64,000 nt of DNA from Deltaproteobacteria bacterium (GTDB lineage: Bacteria > Myxococcota_A > Polyangia > Haliangiales > Haliangiaceae), in the NCBI GenBank assembly GCA_021413675.1, contig JAIOQA010000090.1, positions 100,100 to 164,099 of the forward strand. The letters run 5' to 3'. The position numbers and the translations under genes are program-made. The notes beneath the pieces were generated by a model. That model saw only the letters and a list, made by a program, of their open reading frames with translations. It searched no databases and had not been told where the DNA came from. Within the stretch, counting starts at the first letter, position 1; each line of letters opens with the position of its first letter. Of this stretch, positions 32,028-43,316 are shown in pieces.

Positions 32028-33212
32028 ATGAGACTGCTGTGCCTGGCGTCCACGCTCGCGGTCGCGTGTAGCCCGGCGGCCCGGCCGGCGCGGCTCGAGG
32101 GGAGCCCGCCTGCGCCGGTCGCGCTCGGTGATGCCGCAGTGCCGGACGCCCCGCCGCCGACGATCGCGATCGGCGCCTACCTGCCCATGACCGGCGCCAG
32201 CGGGGTGTTCGGCAACTCCGTCCACCAGGGCATCGACCTGGCGTTCAAGGAGCGCAACGCCACGGGCGGAATCCACGGGCGCCCGCTCGACCTGCGGACG
32301 CTCGACACGATGGGCACACCCGAGGCGGCGGCCGACGCCGCGCTGCGCTTGATCAAACGTGACGACGTCGTCGCGTTGCTCGGCGAGTTCAGCTCCGGCC
32401 TGTCGATGGCAGGCGGCGCCGTCGCCCAGCACGCGGGGGTGCCGATGATCTCGCCTTCCGCCACCAGTTCGCAGGTCAACGCGATCGGCGACAGGGTCTT
32501 CCGCGTCTATCCGAGCGACGTCGCGCAGGCCTCGGCGATCGCGCGCTTCGCGTTCCAGCAGGGCACGAAGCGCCGGATCGCGGTGCTCGCCGATCTGTCG
32601 ACGCCGTACGCCCGGACGCTCACTGACGCATTCGTCGCCGAGCTGGCGCACCAAGGTCAGGCCACCGTGACCGTCTTCACCTACGCCGCGCGCGACACCA
32701 GCCACGCGCGCCAGCTCGCCGCGATCCAGAAGGCCAAGGCCGACGTCCTGTTCCTGCCCGGCTACTACTCTGATGTCGCCGCGATCGCGGTCGAGGCGCG
32801 CGCGCTCGGTGTCACCGCGACCTTCCTCGGCACCGATGGCTGGGAATCGGCCCGCCTGATCGAGCTCGGCGGTGCCGCGGTCGAGGGCGCGCGCTTCTCG
32901 ACCGGCCTGGCGCTCGATGATCCACGGCCCGAGACCGCGCGGTTCGTCGCGGCGTATCGCGCGACGTACGGCGCCGATCCCGACACGCTGGCTGCCACCG
33001 GCTACGACGCGGCGCTCCTGCTGCTCGACGCCCTCGATCGATCAGCCTCGACGGACGGCGCCGATCTCGCGGCGGCGATCGCGAGCGTCCGCGGCCTCAC
33101 CGGCGCCGGCGGCACGATCACCATCGGCGCCGATCGCGAGCCCGCGCGGCCGTTCACGATCGTGACCGTGCGCGGTGGCGAGTTTCACTATCTCGCGACG
33201 ATCGCGCCGTAG
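32028..33212 (+). CDS. ABC-transporter substrate-binding lipoprotein (branched-chain amino-acid type)
   Basis: 394 aa. Signal peptide with lipobox TLAVAC. From about residue 45 it follows the LivK/Peripla_BP_6 pattern: IGAYLPMTGASGVFGNSVHQGIDLA, then RPLDLRTLDTMGTPEAAADAALRLI, GVPMISPSATSS and VFRVYPSD. The family binds amino acids, amides or other small solutes. No permease or ATPase genes are adjacent, so it is an orphan here and could act as a sensor. Downstream it faces the outer-membrane gene convergently. Confidence 0.88.
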   Translation: MRLLCLASTLAVACSPAARPARLEGSPPAPVALGDAAVPDAPPPTIAIGAYLPMTGASGVFGNSVHQGIDLAFKERNATGGIHGRPLDLRTLDTMGTPEAAADAALRLIKRDDVVALLGEFSSGLSMAGGAVAQHAGVPMISPSATSSQVNAIGDRVFRVYPSDVAQASAIARFAFQQGTKRRIAVLADLSTPYARTLTDAFVAELAHQGQATVTVFTYAARDTSHARQLAAIQKAKADVLFLPGYYSDVAAIAVEARALGVTATFLGTDGWESARLIELGGAAVEGARFSTGLALDDPRPETARFVAAYRATYGADPDTLAATGYDAALLLLDALDRSASTDGADLAAAIASVRGLTGAGGTITIGADREPARPFTIVTVRGGEFHYLATIAP

Positions 33213-33226
33213 TCCGGAACGCCGAA

Positions 33227-33246
33227 GGGCCGCCTCGCAGCGGCCC
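33227..33246. terminator. Weak hairpin between convergent genes
   Basis: Stem GGGCCGC/GCGGCCC (7 bp), loop CTCGCA, without a T-run. Position between two convergent stops supports a termination role. Confidence 0.4.
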
Positions 33247-33266
33247 CTCGCGACGCGCTCAACCGA

Positions 33267-33929
33267 TCAGTACCAGTTGAAGCCGACGCCGACCGAGCCC
33301 GACGAGATCTGATCGTCGATGCCCTTGTAGCTGCCCTCGATGAAGCGGCCCTGCAGATCGACCGAGAACTCGCGGGTCGAGTAGACCTCGTAGCCGATCG
33401 CGCCCATCAGCGCGGCGCCGTTGTCGAGCGGCTCGCTCTGGGTGCCGTACGCATCGTTGTAGTCGTACGACAGGTGGGCCGCGCCGATGCCGCCCTTGAG
33501 CCACAGCTTCGGGGTCAGCCAGTACTGCGCGGCGGCCATCGCGGTGCCCTGCACCAGCGTGACCGTGCCGGCGCCGCCGTCGACCGACTGCACGGTCTGG
33601 CCGTTGCCCTGGACCTCGAGCATCAGCGCGAGGCGCGGGCTGATCATGCCGCCGATGTGGAAGTCGACCTCGAACGCAGCGGGGTTGTAGTCACAGCCGC
33701 TGCAGCCGATCGCGCCGGTGCTGGTGTTCATCGCGCCGAGGCCGATGCTGAAGCCCAGCGCGAGCCGGCCCATGCGATCGTGGAAGCCGCCCGGCAGCGT
33801 CGCCGGCGAGCCCGCGTAGTAGCCACCCGGGGGCGGCGGCGGCGGCGGCGCGTAGGAGCCGGGCTGGGCAGCCGCGATGGCGGGGGCGAGGAGGACAGCG
33901 GCGAACGAGGCGATAGCAAAGCGCTTCAT
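33267..33929 (-). CDS. Outer-membrane beta-barrel protein
   Basis: 220 aa from ATG at 33929. Signal peptide ending AIAAA, a Pro-rich stretch (PPPPPPPGGYY), then alternating beta-strands (LALGFSIGLGAM, LALMLEVQGNGQ, KLWLKGGIGAAHLSYDY, FSVDLQGRFIEGSY) ending in the aromatic C-terminal signature GVGFNWY used for BAM recognition. Similar to small OmpA/OmpW-like barrels; no plug or periplasmic domain. Function unknown. Confidence 0.8.
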   Translation of the reverse strand: MKRFAIASFAAVLLAPAIAAAQPGSYAPPPPPPPGGYYAGSPATLPGGFHDRMGRLALGFSIGLGAMNTSTGAIGCSGCDYNPAAFEVDFHIGGMISPRLALMLEVQGNGQTVQSVDGGAGTVTLVQGTAMAAAQYWLTPKLWLKGGIGAAHLSYDYNDAYGTQSEPLDNGAALMGAIGYEVYSTREFSVDLQGRFIEGSYKGIDDQISSGSVGVGFNWY

Positions 33930-34120
33930 GGGAGACCCCTTCGGGCTTGCGCCCAAACGATTCTATTCTTGAAGGGATCCCTCTACAAGAACGGGGCCAT
34001 CGGCCAAGTCGCGAAAACCGCCGATCCAGGTGAGCACCGGGGCGCGATCGAGAACCACGCACCGTGCCCTGGGGTCACACTGTCAACGACCGTTGAGGAT
34101 CCACCGGCGCAGCGGTTCGA

Positions 34121-35683
34121 TCACGCAACCACCTGGAGCAACCGGTCGACGACGCACCGCGTCCGGCGGCCATCGCCGCGAACGGTAACGCAGGGGACGT
34201 TGCGGGCCGAGAACACCTGCTCGAGCCAGTGGTCCGGCCCCTGGGCCGCGAGGCCCGCCTCGATGACCACCGCGTCCGGCAAGCGCGAGTCGAGGTCTGC
34301 GACCTGCATCAGCACGCTCGGATCGCTGCCCGCCGTGACCGCGTAGCCGCCGGCCGCCAGCGCCGCCGCGAGCTCGTCGATACGCGCAGGCGATGCGCCG
34401 ACCACGATGCGCCGCTCGGTGCGCCTTCGCACTCGATCGAGGAAGCCGTCCCAGTGCCGGCGATCGAGATCGCCGACCTCGGTGAGCTCGAGCCCGTAGC
34501 CGCTGCGCACGCCGCGCGCGCTCGCGGCCTCCTGCGACAGCACGCGCGCGACCCGCGCCCGCATCGTCACCGCCTCGTCCTGCTCGAGCGGGATCGCGAG
34601 GCTGACCTCGTCGCCGATCCCGATCCGCGTCGAGGGATTGGCCGCGACGAACAGCCCGCCGCTCGACACGTCGAGGGCCTCGCCGTGGATGCTGGTGTCG
34701 CCGAGCCCGAGCTGCACGGGCCAGCACACCGGGAACCGCACCGCGTGGCGCGGCGGCGGCGGCTTGATCGTCACGCCGGCGGCGCGCGCGGCGGTCAGGA
34801 GCTCGACCAGCTGGCGGCGCCCGGCGGAGTTGTCGCTCGGGAACCGCAGCGCGAACCCCGACGAGCCGGTGGTCAGCGCATCGGCGGCCGTGGTCACGTG
34901 ATAGACCGTGCCGCGCAGGAGCGCGCCGTGATCGCGGAAGCCGATCGCGATGTGGACCTCGTCGTCGGTGCGCGGCGGCGCGCCGGTCACGAGGTACGCG
35001 CCCTTGACCGACAGCGCGCGCAACCGCGCGAGCGTCCACTGGCCGCCGCGCAGGAAGCGCACGTCGATCTCCGGCGTCGGCGAGGTCGCGATCCGCCGGC
35101 GCGCGGCGTACGGACCGAGCGCTGGCACCGTCGGCGCGCGCGTCGAGGCCCGCGCCGTGGCCATCTGCCGCGCGATCCGCGCCTGCTCCGCCAGCGGCAG
35201 CGCCTGGCGCGCCGATGGCGAGGCGTGTCCGGGCGCGAGCTTGCCCAGCGGCCCGCGCGACGGCGTCGGCGGCCGCGGCCCGGTCGGCGTGATCCCCGCG
35301 ATACGATCGCCGAGCCCGCGCAGCGCGTCGGCGACCGAGCTGCGGTCCTCGAGGCGAACGTCGTACGTCGGCAGGTATGCCCGGTAGAACGCCTGGCGAT
35401 CGCCCTCCGCCATGCGGCTCGGATCGAGCAGCGGCACGCCCAGGCCGTGGCCGAGCTCCGCGACCCAGCTCAGCTTGGCGCGGTCGAACGCGCGCTCGTC
35501 GTAGCGCAGCGCGAGCAGCGCCACGTCGCTCGCCGCGCGGTAGTAGAGGTCCACGCCGCGCAGCGCCGGCGCGTCCGCGCGGTCGAGCGCGGCCAGCGAT
35601 CGCCCGTACTCCTCGAGCCGCGCCCGCAGCGACGCCAGCACGAAGAACAGCTCGTACAGCGGCTGGTGGACAAGGTCGGCCAT
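34121..35683 (-). CDS. Tandem PilZ-domain protein with C-terminal pseudo-receiver
   Basis: 520 aa from ATG at 35683 (ATGs at 35707 and 35719 are alternatives). An N-terminal helical domain of about 110 residues is followed by a Pro/Arg-rich linker. PilZ-1 (about 200-290) lacks the c-di-GMP motifs (ALSVKGAYL in place of DxSxxG). PilZ-2 (about 315-395) keeps both: RHAVR (RxxxR) and DVSSGG. The last 100 residues (RRIVVGASPARIDELAAALAAGGYAV...PDAVVIEAGL) fold like a receiver, but Glu stands at the phospho-acceptor position. Expected to sense c-di-GMP, perhaps for motility, as PilZ proteins do in Myxococcus. Confidence 0.8.
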   Translation of the reverse strand: MADLVHQPLYELFFVLASLRARLEEYGRSLAALDRADAPALRGVDLYYRAASDVALLALRYDERAFDRAKLSWVAELGHGLGVPLLDPSRMAEGDRQAFYRAYLPTYDVRLEDRSSVADALRGLGDRIAGITPTGPRPPTPSRGPLGKLAPGHASPSARQALPLAEQARIARQMATARASTRAPTVPALGPYAARRRIATSPTPEIDVRFLRGGQWTLARLRALSVKGAYLVTGAPPRTDDEVHIAIGFRDHGALLRGTVYHVTTAADALTTGSSGFALRFPSDNSAGRRQLVELLTAARAAGVTIKPPPPRHAVRFPVCWPVQLGLGDTSIHGEALDVSSGGLFVAANPSTRIGIGDEVSLAIPLEQDEAVTMRARVARVLSQEAASARGVRSGYGLELTEVGDLDRRHWDGFLDRVRRRTERRIVVGASPARIDELAAALAAGGYAVTAGSDPSVLMQVADLDSRLPDAVVIEAGLAAQGPDHWLEQVFSARNVPCVTVRGDGRRTRCVVDRLLQVVA

Positions 35684-35864
35684 GGGCGAAACTGAAGTTT
35701 CACGCATATCGCATGCCACCCCGTACGGGTGATCCCGTCCTTACGTGGTCGGCGACGAGTTCTCGCCCCTCTCACGGATTGATCCTCGAGGGTAGCGGAT
35801 CACCCGGGCAAGAATGCCACGGCCTTGCATGGCACCGCCGCCACGCTCCCGGAATGTACGAATC

Positions 35865-35892
35865 TTGCTACGGCGCGGCCCCGTCCTAGAGT
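35865..35892 (+). promoter_or_regulatory. Predicted lon promoter, leaderless spacing
   Basis: TTGCTA (35865-35870), 16-bp spacer, TAGAGT (35887-35892). The -10 ends 6 nt before the ATG at 35899, so the RNA should start at or next to the A of the start codon. No ribosome site precedes this ATG, in agreement. Confidence 0.45.
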
Positions 35893-35898
35893 AGGGCC

Positions 35899-38331
<2,433 letters not shown>

Positions 38332-38381
38332 CAACCGAAGTTGCGCGCGAGCGCGCGAGCGATGTCGCGCGCTTGAAGAAA

Positions 38382-38416
38382 TCGTCGGTCGATCGACGAT
38401 CGCCGTGACCCGATCG
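38382..38416 (+). promoter_or_regulatory. Shared operator-like element upstream of the chitinase/mannanase operon
   Basis: 38393-38416 is identical over 24 nt to 748-771, with CGATCG-N8-CGATCG as its core and a TCGTC arm at 38382-38386 matching GACGA at 38395-38399. It ends 58 bp before ATG 38475; the first copy ends 52 bp before its gene. TCCTCGG at 38428 is also shared. See the copy at 738-771. Confidence 0.6.
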
Positions 38417-38474
38417 GGCGCCGGCGATCCTCGGTCCAGGGGCGGCGCACCCGCCGTACCCTGGAGCCACGACC

Positions 38475-39524
38475 ATGCGCATCGCCAGACACCTCCTCGC
38501 CGCAACCTCGGTTCTCGTCATCGCGGGCTGCGAGGTCGGCAGCACCGGCGGACCGGGCAACGGCAACCCCGACGCGCCCGCCGGCAGCAGCGTCGACGCG
38601 GCGCCCGGCTCGAGTGACGCGCCGACCGCGAGCGGCGGGCTCGAGTACGCGCCGTACTTCTACACGTGGGGCTGGGGCAGCGGCTCGTACGCGTTCCCGT
38701 CGCTGGCGGCGATGAAGGCGCAGGGCGGCCCGGCCGCGGTCACGATCGCGTTCGTGATCGCCGACGGCGGCTGCAAGGCCACGCGCGAGGTGCAGGACAA
38801 CCTCGACGACGTCCACGCGTACGTCGCCGCGGGTGGCCACCTGAAGGCCAGCTTCGGCGGCGCCGCGGGCACGTACCTCGAGAGCGCGTGCGGCGACGCC
38901 AGCTCGCTCGCGACCGCGATCGGCAACTGGGTCGACGAGACCGGCATCACCGATCTCGACTTCGACATCGAGCAGGGCGACGCGACCAGCAACCCGACGA
39001 TCAACGCGATGCGCGCCACCGCGCTCAAGCAGGTGCAGCAGGCCAAGGGCATCCGCGTCGCGTTCACGCTGCCGGTCAACCCCGATGGCCTCGACGCGCG
39101 CGGCAAGGCCGTGGTCCAGAGCGCGCTCGACGCCGGCGTCGAGATCTCGTTCGTCAACGTCATGACGATGGACTACGGCAGCGATCCGAACCTCGATCTC
39201 GGCCAGACCGCGATCAGCTCGACCGACGCGACGGCGCACCAGCTCACCGCGATGATCCCCGGCCTGTCGCTCGCCGACGCCTACCGCAAGGTCGGCGCGA
39301 CGCCGATGATCGGCACCAACGACGACGGCAACGTGTTCACGCAGGCCAACGCGACCGCGCTCGCCGACTGGGCGGGTCAGCACCACCTCGGCCTGCTCGC
39401 GTTCTGGGCGATCCAGCGCGACGAGGCCTGCCCCGGCGGCACCGAGCTCGATCTGTGCACCGGCGTGAACGCGAACACGTTCGAGTTCAACGCGATCTTC
39501 GGCGCGGTCGCGGGGCACCCGTGA
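38475..39524 (+). CDS. GH18 chitinase-like lipoprotein
   Basis: 349 aa. Lipoprotein signal ending LVIAGC, then a Ser/Ala/Pro/Gly/Asp linker. The catalytic domain starts [11 protein letters not shown] and contains LDFDIEQ within [13 protein letters not shown], the GH18 DxxDxDxE motif with E166 as the acid. [13 protein letters not shown] matches the second strand (SxGG) and [10 protein letters not shown] the substrate-binding strand. Similar to bacterial chitinases of the short GH18 type acting on chitin chains. The stop overlaps the mannanase GTG by 4 bp (GTGA), so they are coupled. Confidence 0.9.
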   Translation: MRIARHLLAATSVLVIAGCEVGSTGGPGNGNPDAPAGSSVDAAPGSSDAPTASGGLEYAPYFYTWGWGSGSYAFPSLAAMKAQGGPAAVTIAFVIADGGCKATREVQDNLDDVHAYVAAGGHLKASFGGAAGTYLESACGDASSLATAIGNWVDETGITDLDFDIEQGDATSNPTINAMRATALKQVQQAKGIRVAFTLPVNPDGLDARGKAVVQSALDAGVEISFVNVMTMDYGSDPNLDLGQTAISSTDATAHQLTAMIPGLSLADAYRKVGATPMIGTNDDGNVFTQANATALADWAGQHHLGLLAFWAIQRDEACPGGTELDLCTGVNANTFEFNAIFGAVAGHP

Positions 39525-40996
39525 GGCGCGCGCTGCTCGTCGCGGTGCTCGCCGGTTGCGGCGCGCAGGTCGCGCCGGCCGAGGTCGACGCCAGTGGCCC
39601 CTCCGCGCCCGACGCGAACCTGCCCCCCGGCGCGACCGCGCGCACGATCGCGCTGCGCACCACGATCACCGGCCACCGGCTGAGCGCGAGCGGCGCCAGC
39701 GACGCGACCGCGATCCGCGCGACCGCGGTCGCGGTCTCCAGCGCCGAGCTGTTCACGCTCGTCGATCTCGATGGCGGCGACCTCGTCGATGGCGACGCGG
39801 TGCAACTCGCGACCCACGACGGCGCACAGTGGACCGCGGTCGGCGGCGGCGGATCGGCGCTGACGGTCGGGCCGATCGCCGATGACACCCAGACCTTCCA
39901 TCTCCATCGCATCGCCGGCCCCGGCTCGATCGCGTCCGGCGACGCGATCGCGTTCGGCGCGCGCGACGGCGTCCACTACGTCTCGGCGATCGACGGCGGC
40001 GGCGGCGCGGTCACCGTCGACGCGCCGCACGCGCGCGAATGGGAGATGTTCGAGGTCACGCTCGACGCCACCGTGACGCCGCCGCCGAGCGGCGCGAAGG
40101 CCAAGGTGCTCGCGTTCCTCGCGGCGCAGCGCGGCCAGCACGTGCTCGCCGGTCAGCACGACAAGTACAACGGCGATCCGCAGGGCGCGACCAACCAGGT
40201 CGCCGCGATCACCGGCAAGGTGCCCGCGCTCTACAGCGCCGACTTCGGCTTCGGCGCCGAGATGGTCGACAACCGCGCCACGATGATCGCCGCGATCAAG
40301 GACCAGTGGGCGAAGGGCGCCGTGGTCCAGCTCATGTATCACACGTGCGTTCCGACCCGCGACGAGTACTGCGGCTGGGACGACATCGGCGGCGCCAACC
40401 CCGCGCACCTCGACGACGCCAGCTGGAACCAGCTCGTCACCGACGGCACGGCGCTCAACCAGGCGTGGAAGGCGCGGCTCGACACGCTCGCGGGGTTCCT
40501 CGCCGATCTCAAGGCCGCTGGCGTCGCGCCGCTGTTCCGACCGCTCCACGAGATGAACCAGGGCGTGTTCTGGTGGGGCGGCCGCGGCGGCCCGAACGGC
40601 ACGCGCAAGCTGTTCCAGATCACCCACGACTACCTCGTGAACGTGAAGGGCCTCGACAACATCATCTGGGTCTGGGACGTGCAGGACTTCGGCTCGCTCG
40701 CGACTGACGTCAACGACTACAACCCGGGCGCCGCGTACTACGACATCGCCGCGCTCGACATCTACGACGGCGGCTACAGCGCCGCGAAGTACGCCGCGAT
40801 GAAGCAGGTCGCCGGCACGGGGCTCATCGCGGTCGGCGAGTGCGCCACGGTGCCCACGCCCGCCGAGCTCGACGCGCAGCCCGACTGGTCGTTCTTCATG
40901 CTCTGGCCCGACTTCATCGATCAGAACCAGGGCGGCCTGCAGACGACCTACGCCGCGCCGCGCGTGCTGACCCGCGACGAGCTGCCGGGCTGGTAG
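39521..40996 (+). CDS. GH26 beta-mannanase lipoprotein with fascin-like trefoil
   Basis: 491 aa from GTG at 39521 (GTGA overlap with the chitinase). Short lipoprotein signal [12 protein letters not shown]. Residues about 40-185 are a fascin-like beta-trefoil related to those in the thaumatin-like and GH16 proteins (FTLVDLDGGDLVDGDAVQLAT, AREWEMFEV). The GH26 domain follows: GQHDKYNGDP, PLFRPLHEMNQGVFWWGG with acid/base E344, and AVGECATVP with nucleophile E440. GH26 enzymes cleave beta-1,4-mannan; fungal and plant walls are the likely targets. Confidence 0.92.
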   Translation: MRRALLVAVLAGCGAQVAPAEVDASGPSAPDANLPPGATARTIALRTTITGHRLSASGASDATAIRATAVAVSSAELFTLVDLDGGDLVDGDAVQLATHDGAQWTAVGGGGSALTVGPIADDTQTFHLHRIAGPGSIASGDAIAFGARDGVHYVSAIDGGGGAVTVDAPHAREWEMFEVTLDATVTPPPSGAKAKVLAFLAAQRGQHVLAGQHDKYNGDPQGATNQVAAITGKVPALYSADFGFGAEMVDNRATMIAAIKDQWAKGAVVQLMYHTCVPTRDEYCGWDDIGGANPAHLDDASWNQLVTDGTALNQAWKARLDTLAGFLADLKAAGVAPLFRPLHEMNQGVFWWGGRGGPNGTRKLFQITHDYLVNVKGLDNIIWVWDVQDFGSLATDVNDYNPGAAYYDIAALDIYDGGYSAAKYAAMKQVAGTGLIAVGECATVPTPAELDAQPDWSFFMLWPDFIDQNQGGLQTTYAAPRVLTRDELPGW

Positions 40997-41010
40997 CTCG
41001 AACGCGCACG

Positions 41011-41874
41011 TCAGCGCGGCAGCGTGATCCGGGGCGCGACCGCCAGCGGATCGGCCGCGGCCAGGTAGCGATCGAGCAGCGCGTCGTCGAGGAGCGCGAG
41101 CACGCGTTCGCGGAGGCGGCGCAGGTCATCGCGTCGCGCGATCGGGTCGGCGACACACGGCAGTCGCGCATCGATCAGATCGTCGGCGACCGCGTGCGCG
41201 AACCACGTGACGAGATCGACGCCAGTGGCGCTGGTGAACGCGAGCGTCACGTAGAGGCTCGGTTCGCCGCCGCGCACCGCGAACGCGTGATCGCCGGGGA
41301 TGTACAGGACGTCGTCGATCGCGAGCTCGAGCTCGCCCGAGCCATCGGCCGGGTCCGCGGGCTCGCTGCGGCCCAGATCGCGCCAGCGCGATCGCCCGGC
41401 GACCTGCACGATGAACCGCTCGCGCGGATCCGCGTGGACGGCGTGGATCGCCTCGCCCCAGGCCGCCGTGACCTCGACCTCGACGGGCCGACCGAAACCA
41501 CGCGCGACCGCGTCGGCCACGGACCGCAGCCCGGGCACGACCTGCTCGACCTCGCGCAGCACCAGCGCGTGGCCATCGTGGAGCTGCTGCGCGAGCGCGA
41601 CCGGATCGAGGCCGGTGACCCGTTGCCCGGTGAGATCGCGCCGCGTGGTGGTGATCGGCGCGGGCGCGCGATCCCCGACTGGCAACAGCCTGGGCGCGGT
41701 GACGCGGTGGCTCGCGAGCGCGGCCTCGAGCTGCGGCCAGCTCATGAGCCCGGCGCTCCGCCCGGGCGCGCCCGCGACATACACCGGGCGGCGCGCGTAG
41801 TGCTCCGCGACGAACGTCGCCCACGCCATCGGCGCGAGCAGCGCCTCGATCGACCGGCACGACGCGAGCGTCAT
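41011..41874 (-). CDS. JmjC-type cupin oxygenase-like protein, third metal ligand replaced
   Basis: 287 aa; ATG at 41874 overlaps the preceding gene's stop by 4 bp (ATGA). Homologous to the upstream protein through the cupin core: AIHAVHADPRERFIVQVAGRSRW carries the HxD pair (H147, D149), and ELAIDDVLYIPGDHAFAV aligns with the partner's DHWHEV so that Phe198 stands where the third Fe ligand His should be. His196 two residues earlier might substitute. It ends without the C-terminal winged helix of its partner. Either a structural partner or an enzyme with a changed metal site. Convergent with the mannanase. Confidence 0.7.
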   Translation of the reverse strand: MTLASCRSIEALLAPMAWATFVAEHYARRPVYVAGAPGRSAGLMSWPQLEAALASHRVTAPRLLPVGDRAPAPITTTRRDLTGQRVTGLDPVALAQQLHDGHALVLREVEQVVPGLRSVADAVARGFGRPVEVEVTAAWGEAIHAVHADPRERFIVQVAGRSRWRDLGRSEPADPADGSGELELAIDDVLYIPGDHAFAVRGGEPSLYVTLAFTSATGVDLVTWFAHAVADDLIDARLPCVADPIARRDDLRRLRERVLALLDDALLDRYLAAADPLAVAPRITLPR

Positions 41875-43031
41875 CGCAGCTCCCGCATCACGAACAAGAG
41901 CCCGGCCGCGACCAGCTCTGCCACCAGGGCGCGCAGGTCCTCGGGCGCCGCATCGCCAGCGGCGACCAGATCGCGCATGGACCACGGCCCGAGAACGAGC
42001 AGCCGTCGCAGCACCGGCGCGAGCGCCGCGTCGAGGCGCCACTCGCGCTGCGCCGCTGCGAACACCGCCTCGTCACCCTCGATCCGCACGTCGCGCACCG
42101 CGGGGACGTTCGAGGCGATCACGAACGCGTCCCCGTCGGGGAGGCCGTCCGCGCGCGCCTCGTCGGCGATCGCCACGCGCGGTCGCGGCCGGATCATCGC
42201 GGCCGACGAGGCAAGGTAGCGATCGAGCAGGTCGTCGGTCCAGGCATCGCGGAGGCGATCGCGGAGCTGGCGCGCGTGGGCGCCGCGCGCATCCGCGTTC
42301 GCGAAGCGCGGCAGGGGCGCGCGGAGCTCCGGCGTGTCGCGCAGCTCGGCGGCGAGCCAGCTCACGAGGTCGCGCCCGGTCGGCGTCGCGATCACGCAGG
42401 TCAGGTGGAGGCTCGGCTCGCCCAGGTCCCGGACCTCGTGCCAGTGATCCCTGGGCACGTAGAGCACGTCGCCAGGCGCGAGGACGATCTCGGCGCACGC
42501 CTCGGTCGGCGCGGCATCGCCCGCGCGCGCGCCGAACAGGCGCCAGCGCTTGCGCCCCTCGAGCTGCACGATGATGTGGTCGCAGTCGTCGCGATGGGTG
42601 CCGAAGCTCTCGCCATCCCCGGCGGACACGAACAGCTGGCTCTCGATCGCCAGGCCGAGATCCCGCGCGAGGCCATCGGCGAGCGCGGCGACCCGCGGCA
42701 GCATCGCATCAGCCTCGAACACGACGAGCGCGCGCCGCTCGCGGAGGTGGCGACGCAGCTCGGGAGCGTTCAGCGCCGTCGTCGCGTGGCCGCGCGGATC
42801 GACGACCGCGTCGACGACCGAGACCCCGCGGTGATAGCCGACCAGCAACCGGCTCGGCGCGACGCGCTGGGTCTCGAGCGCCACCTCGAGGTCGCGCCAG
42901 GTCGCGAGCCCGCCGAGCCTGGCGCGATCGCCGGGCGCATGGACGTGGGTCAGGCCCCAGTGGTCGCGCAGGGTCGACCACGACAGCGGCGCGAGCAGCT
43001 GCGCCATCGACGCTGGCGACGCAGGCGACAT
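41871..43031 (-). CDS. JmjC-type 2-oxoglutarate/Fe(II) oxygenase (RoxA/FIH-like hydroxylase)
   Basis: 386 aa from ATG at 43031 (43007 is an alternative). The cupin core has a full Fe triad: H146 and D148 in FGTHRDD and H198 in VPRDHWHEV, plus IIVQLEGRKRWRLFG typical of JmjC hydroxylases such as ribosomal-protein hydroxylase RoxA (YcfD). A C-terminal winged-helix-like domain (about 310-386) is also as in RoxA. That family hydroxylates Arg, His, Asn or Asp side chains in proteins and peptides. The 44-codon peptide gene lies 44 bp upstream on the same strand, and a second JmjC gene overlaps its 3' end. The peptide is the obvious candidate substrate; this is inference. Confidence 0.8.
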   Translation of the reverse strand: MSPASPASMAQLLAPLSWSTLRDHWGLTHVHAPGDRARLGGLATWRDLEVALETQRVAPSRLLVGYHRGVSVVDAVVDPRGHATTALNAPELRRHLRERRALVVFEADAMLPRVAALADGLARDLGLAIESQLFVSAGDGESFGTHRDDCDHIIVQLEGRKRWRLFGARAGDAAPTEACAEIVLAPGDVLYVPRDHWHEVRDLGEPSLHLTCVIATPTGRDLVSWLAAELRDTPELRAPLPRFANADARGAHARQLRDRLRDAWTDDLLDRYLASSAAMIRPRPRVAIADEARADGLPDGDAFVIASNVPAVRDVRIEGDEAVFAAAQREWRLDAALAPVLRRLLVLGPWSMRDLVAAGDAAPEDLRALVAELVAAGLLFVMRELR

Positions 43032-43075
43032 CCCGGCGGTCAGCCCAGGACGCTGGGGTCGGGGCCGCCCGCCGT

Positions 43076-43210
43076 TCACCCCTTGGCCTGGTCGTTGGGA
43101 TTGTTGTTGCCGCGCGTCGAGAGGCCGCCGATCACCGCGGTGAGCTGGTGCTTCGAGAGGATCGTGGACGAGCGCACCACGGTGCGCGGGGGAGTGACGG
43201 GCTTGTTCAT
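43076..43210 (-). CDS. 44-aa peptide with double-glycine leader (putative modified peptide precursor)
   Basis: ATG at 43210. The N-terminal part MNKPVTPPRTVVRSSTI is followed by LSKHQLTAVIGG, an exact fit to the double-glycine leader consensus (Leu -12, Ser -11, Gln -8, Leu -7, Val -4, Gly-Gly). The 15-residue core LSTRGNNNPNDQAKG is rich in Asn/Asp, residues that FIH-type JmjC enzymes beta-hydroxylate. It is the first gene of a three-gene minus-strand unit with two JmjC proteins. Leader cleavage normally needs a C39-peptidase exporter, which is not in the window. No database match can be checked here. Confidence 0.6.
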   Translation of the reverse strand: MNKPVTPPRTVVRSSTILSKHQLTAVIGGLSTRGNNNPNDQAKG

Positions 43211-43316
43211 CGAGAGCGACGATGCGCCAGGTCGAGCGCCCGGCCCAGGGCAACACCCGGCGCTGCCTGGCAACCCATGGTGCAACCACCGTGCGCGCGC
43301 GGTGTCCTCGGAGCCG

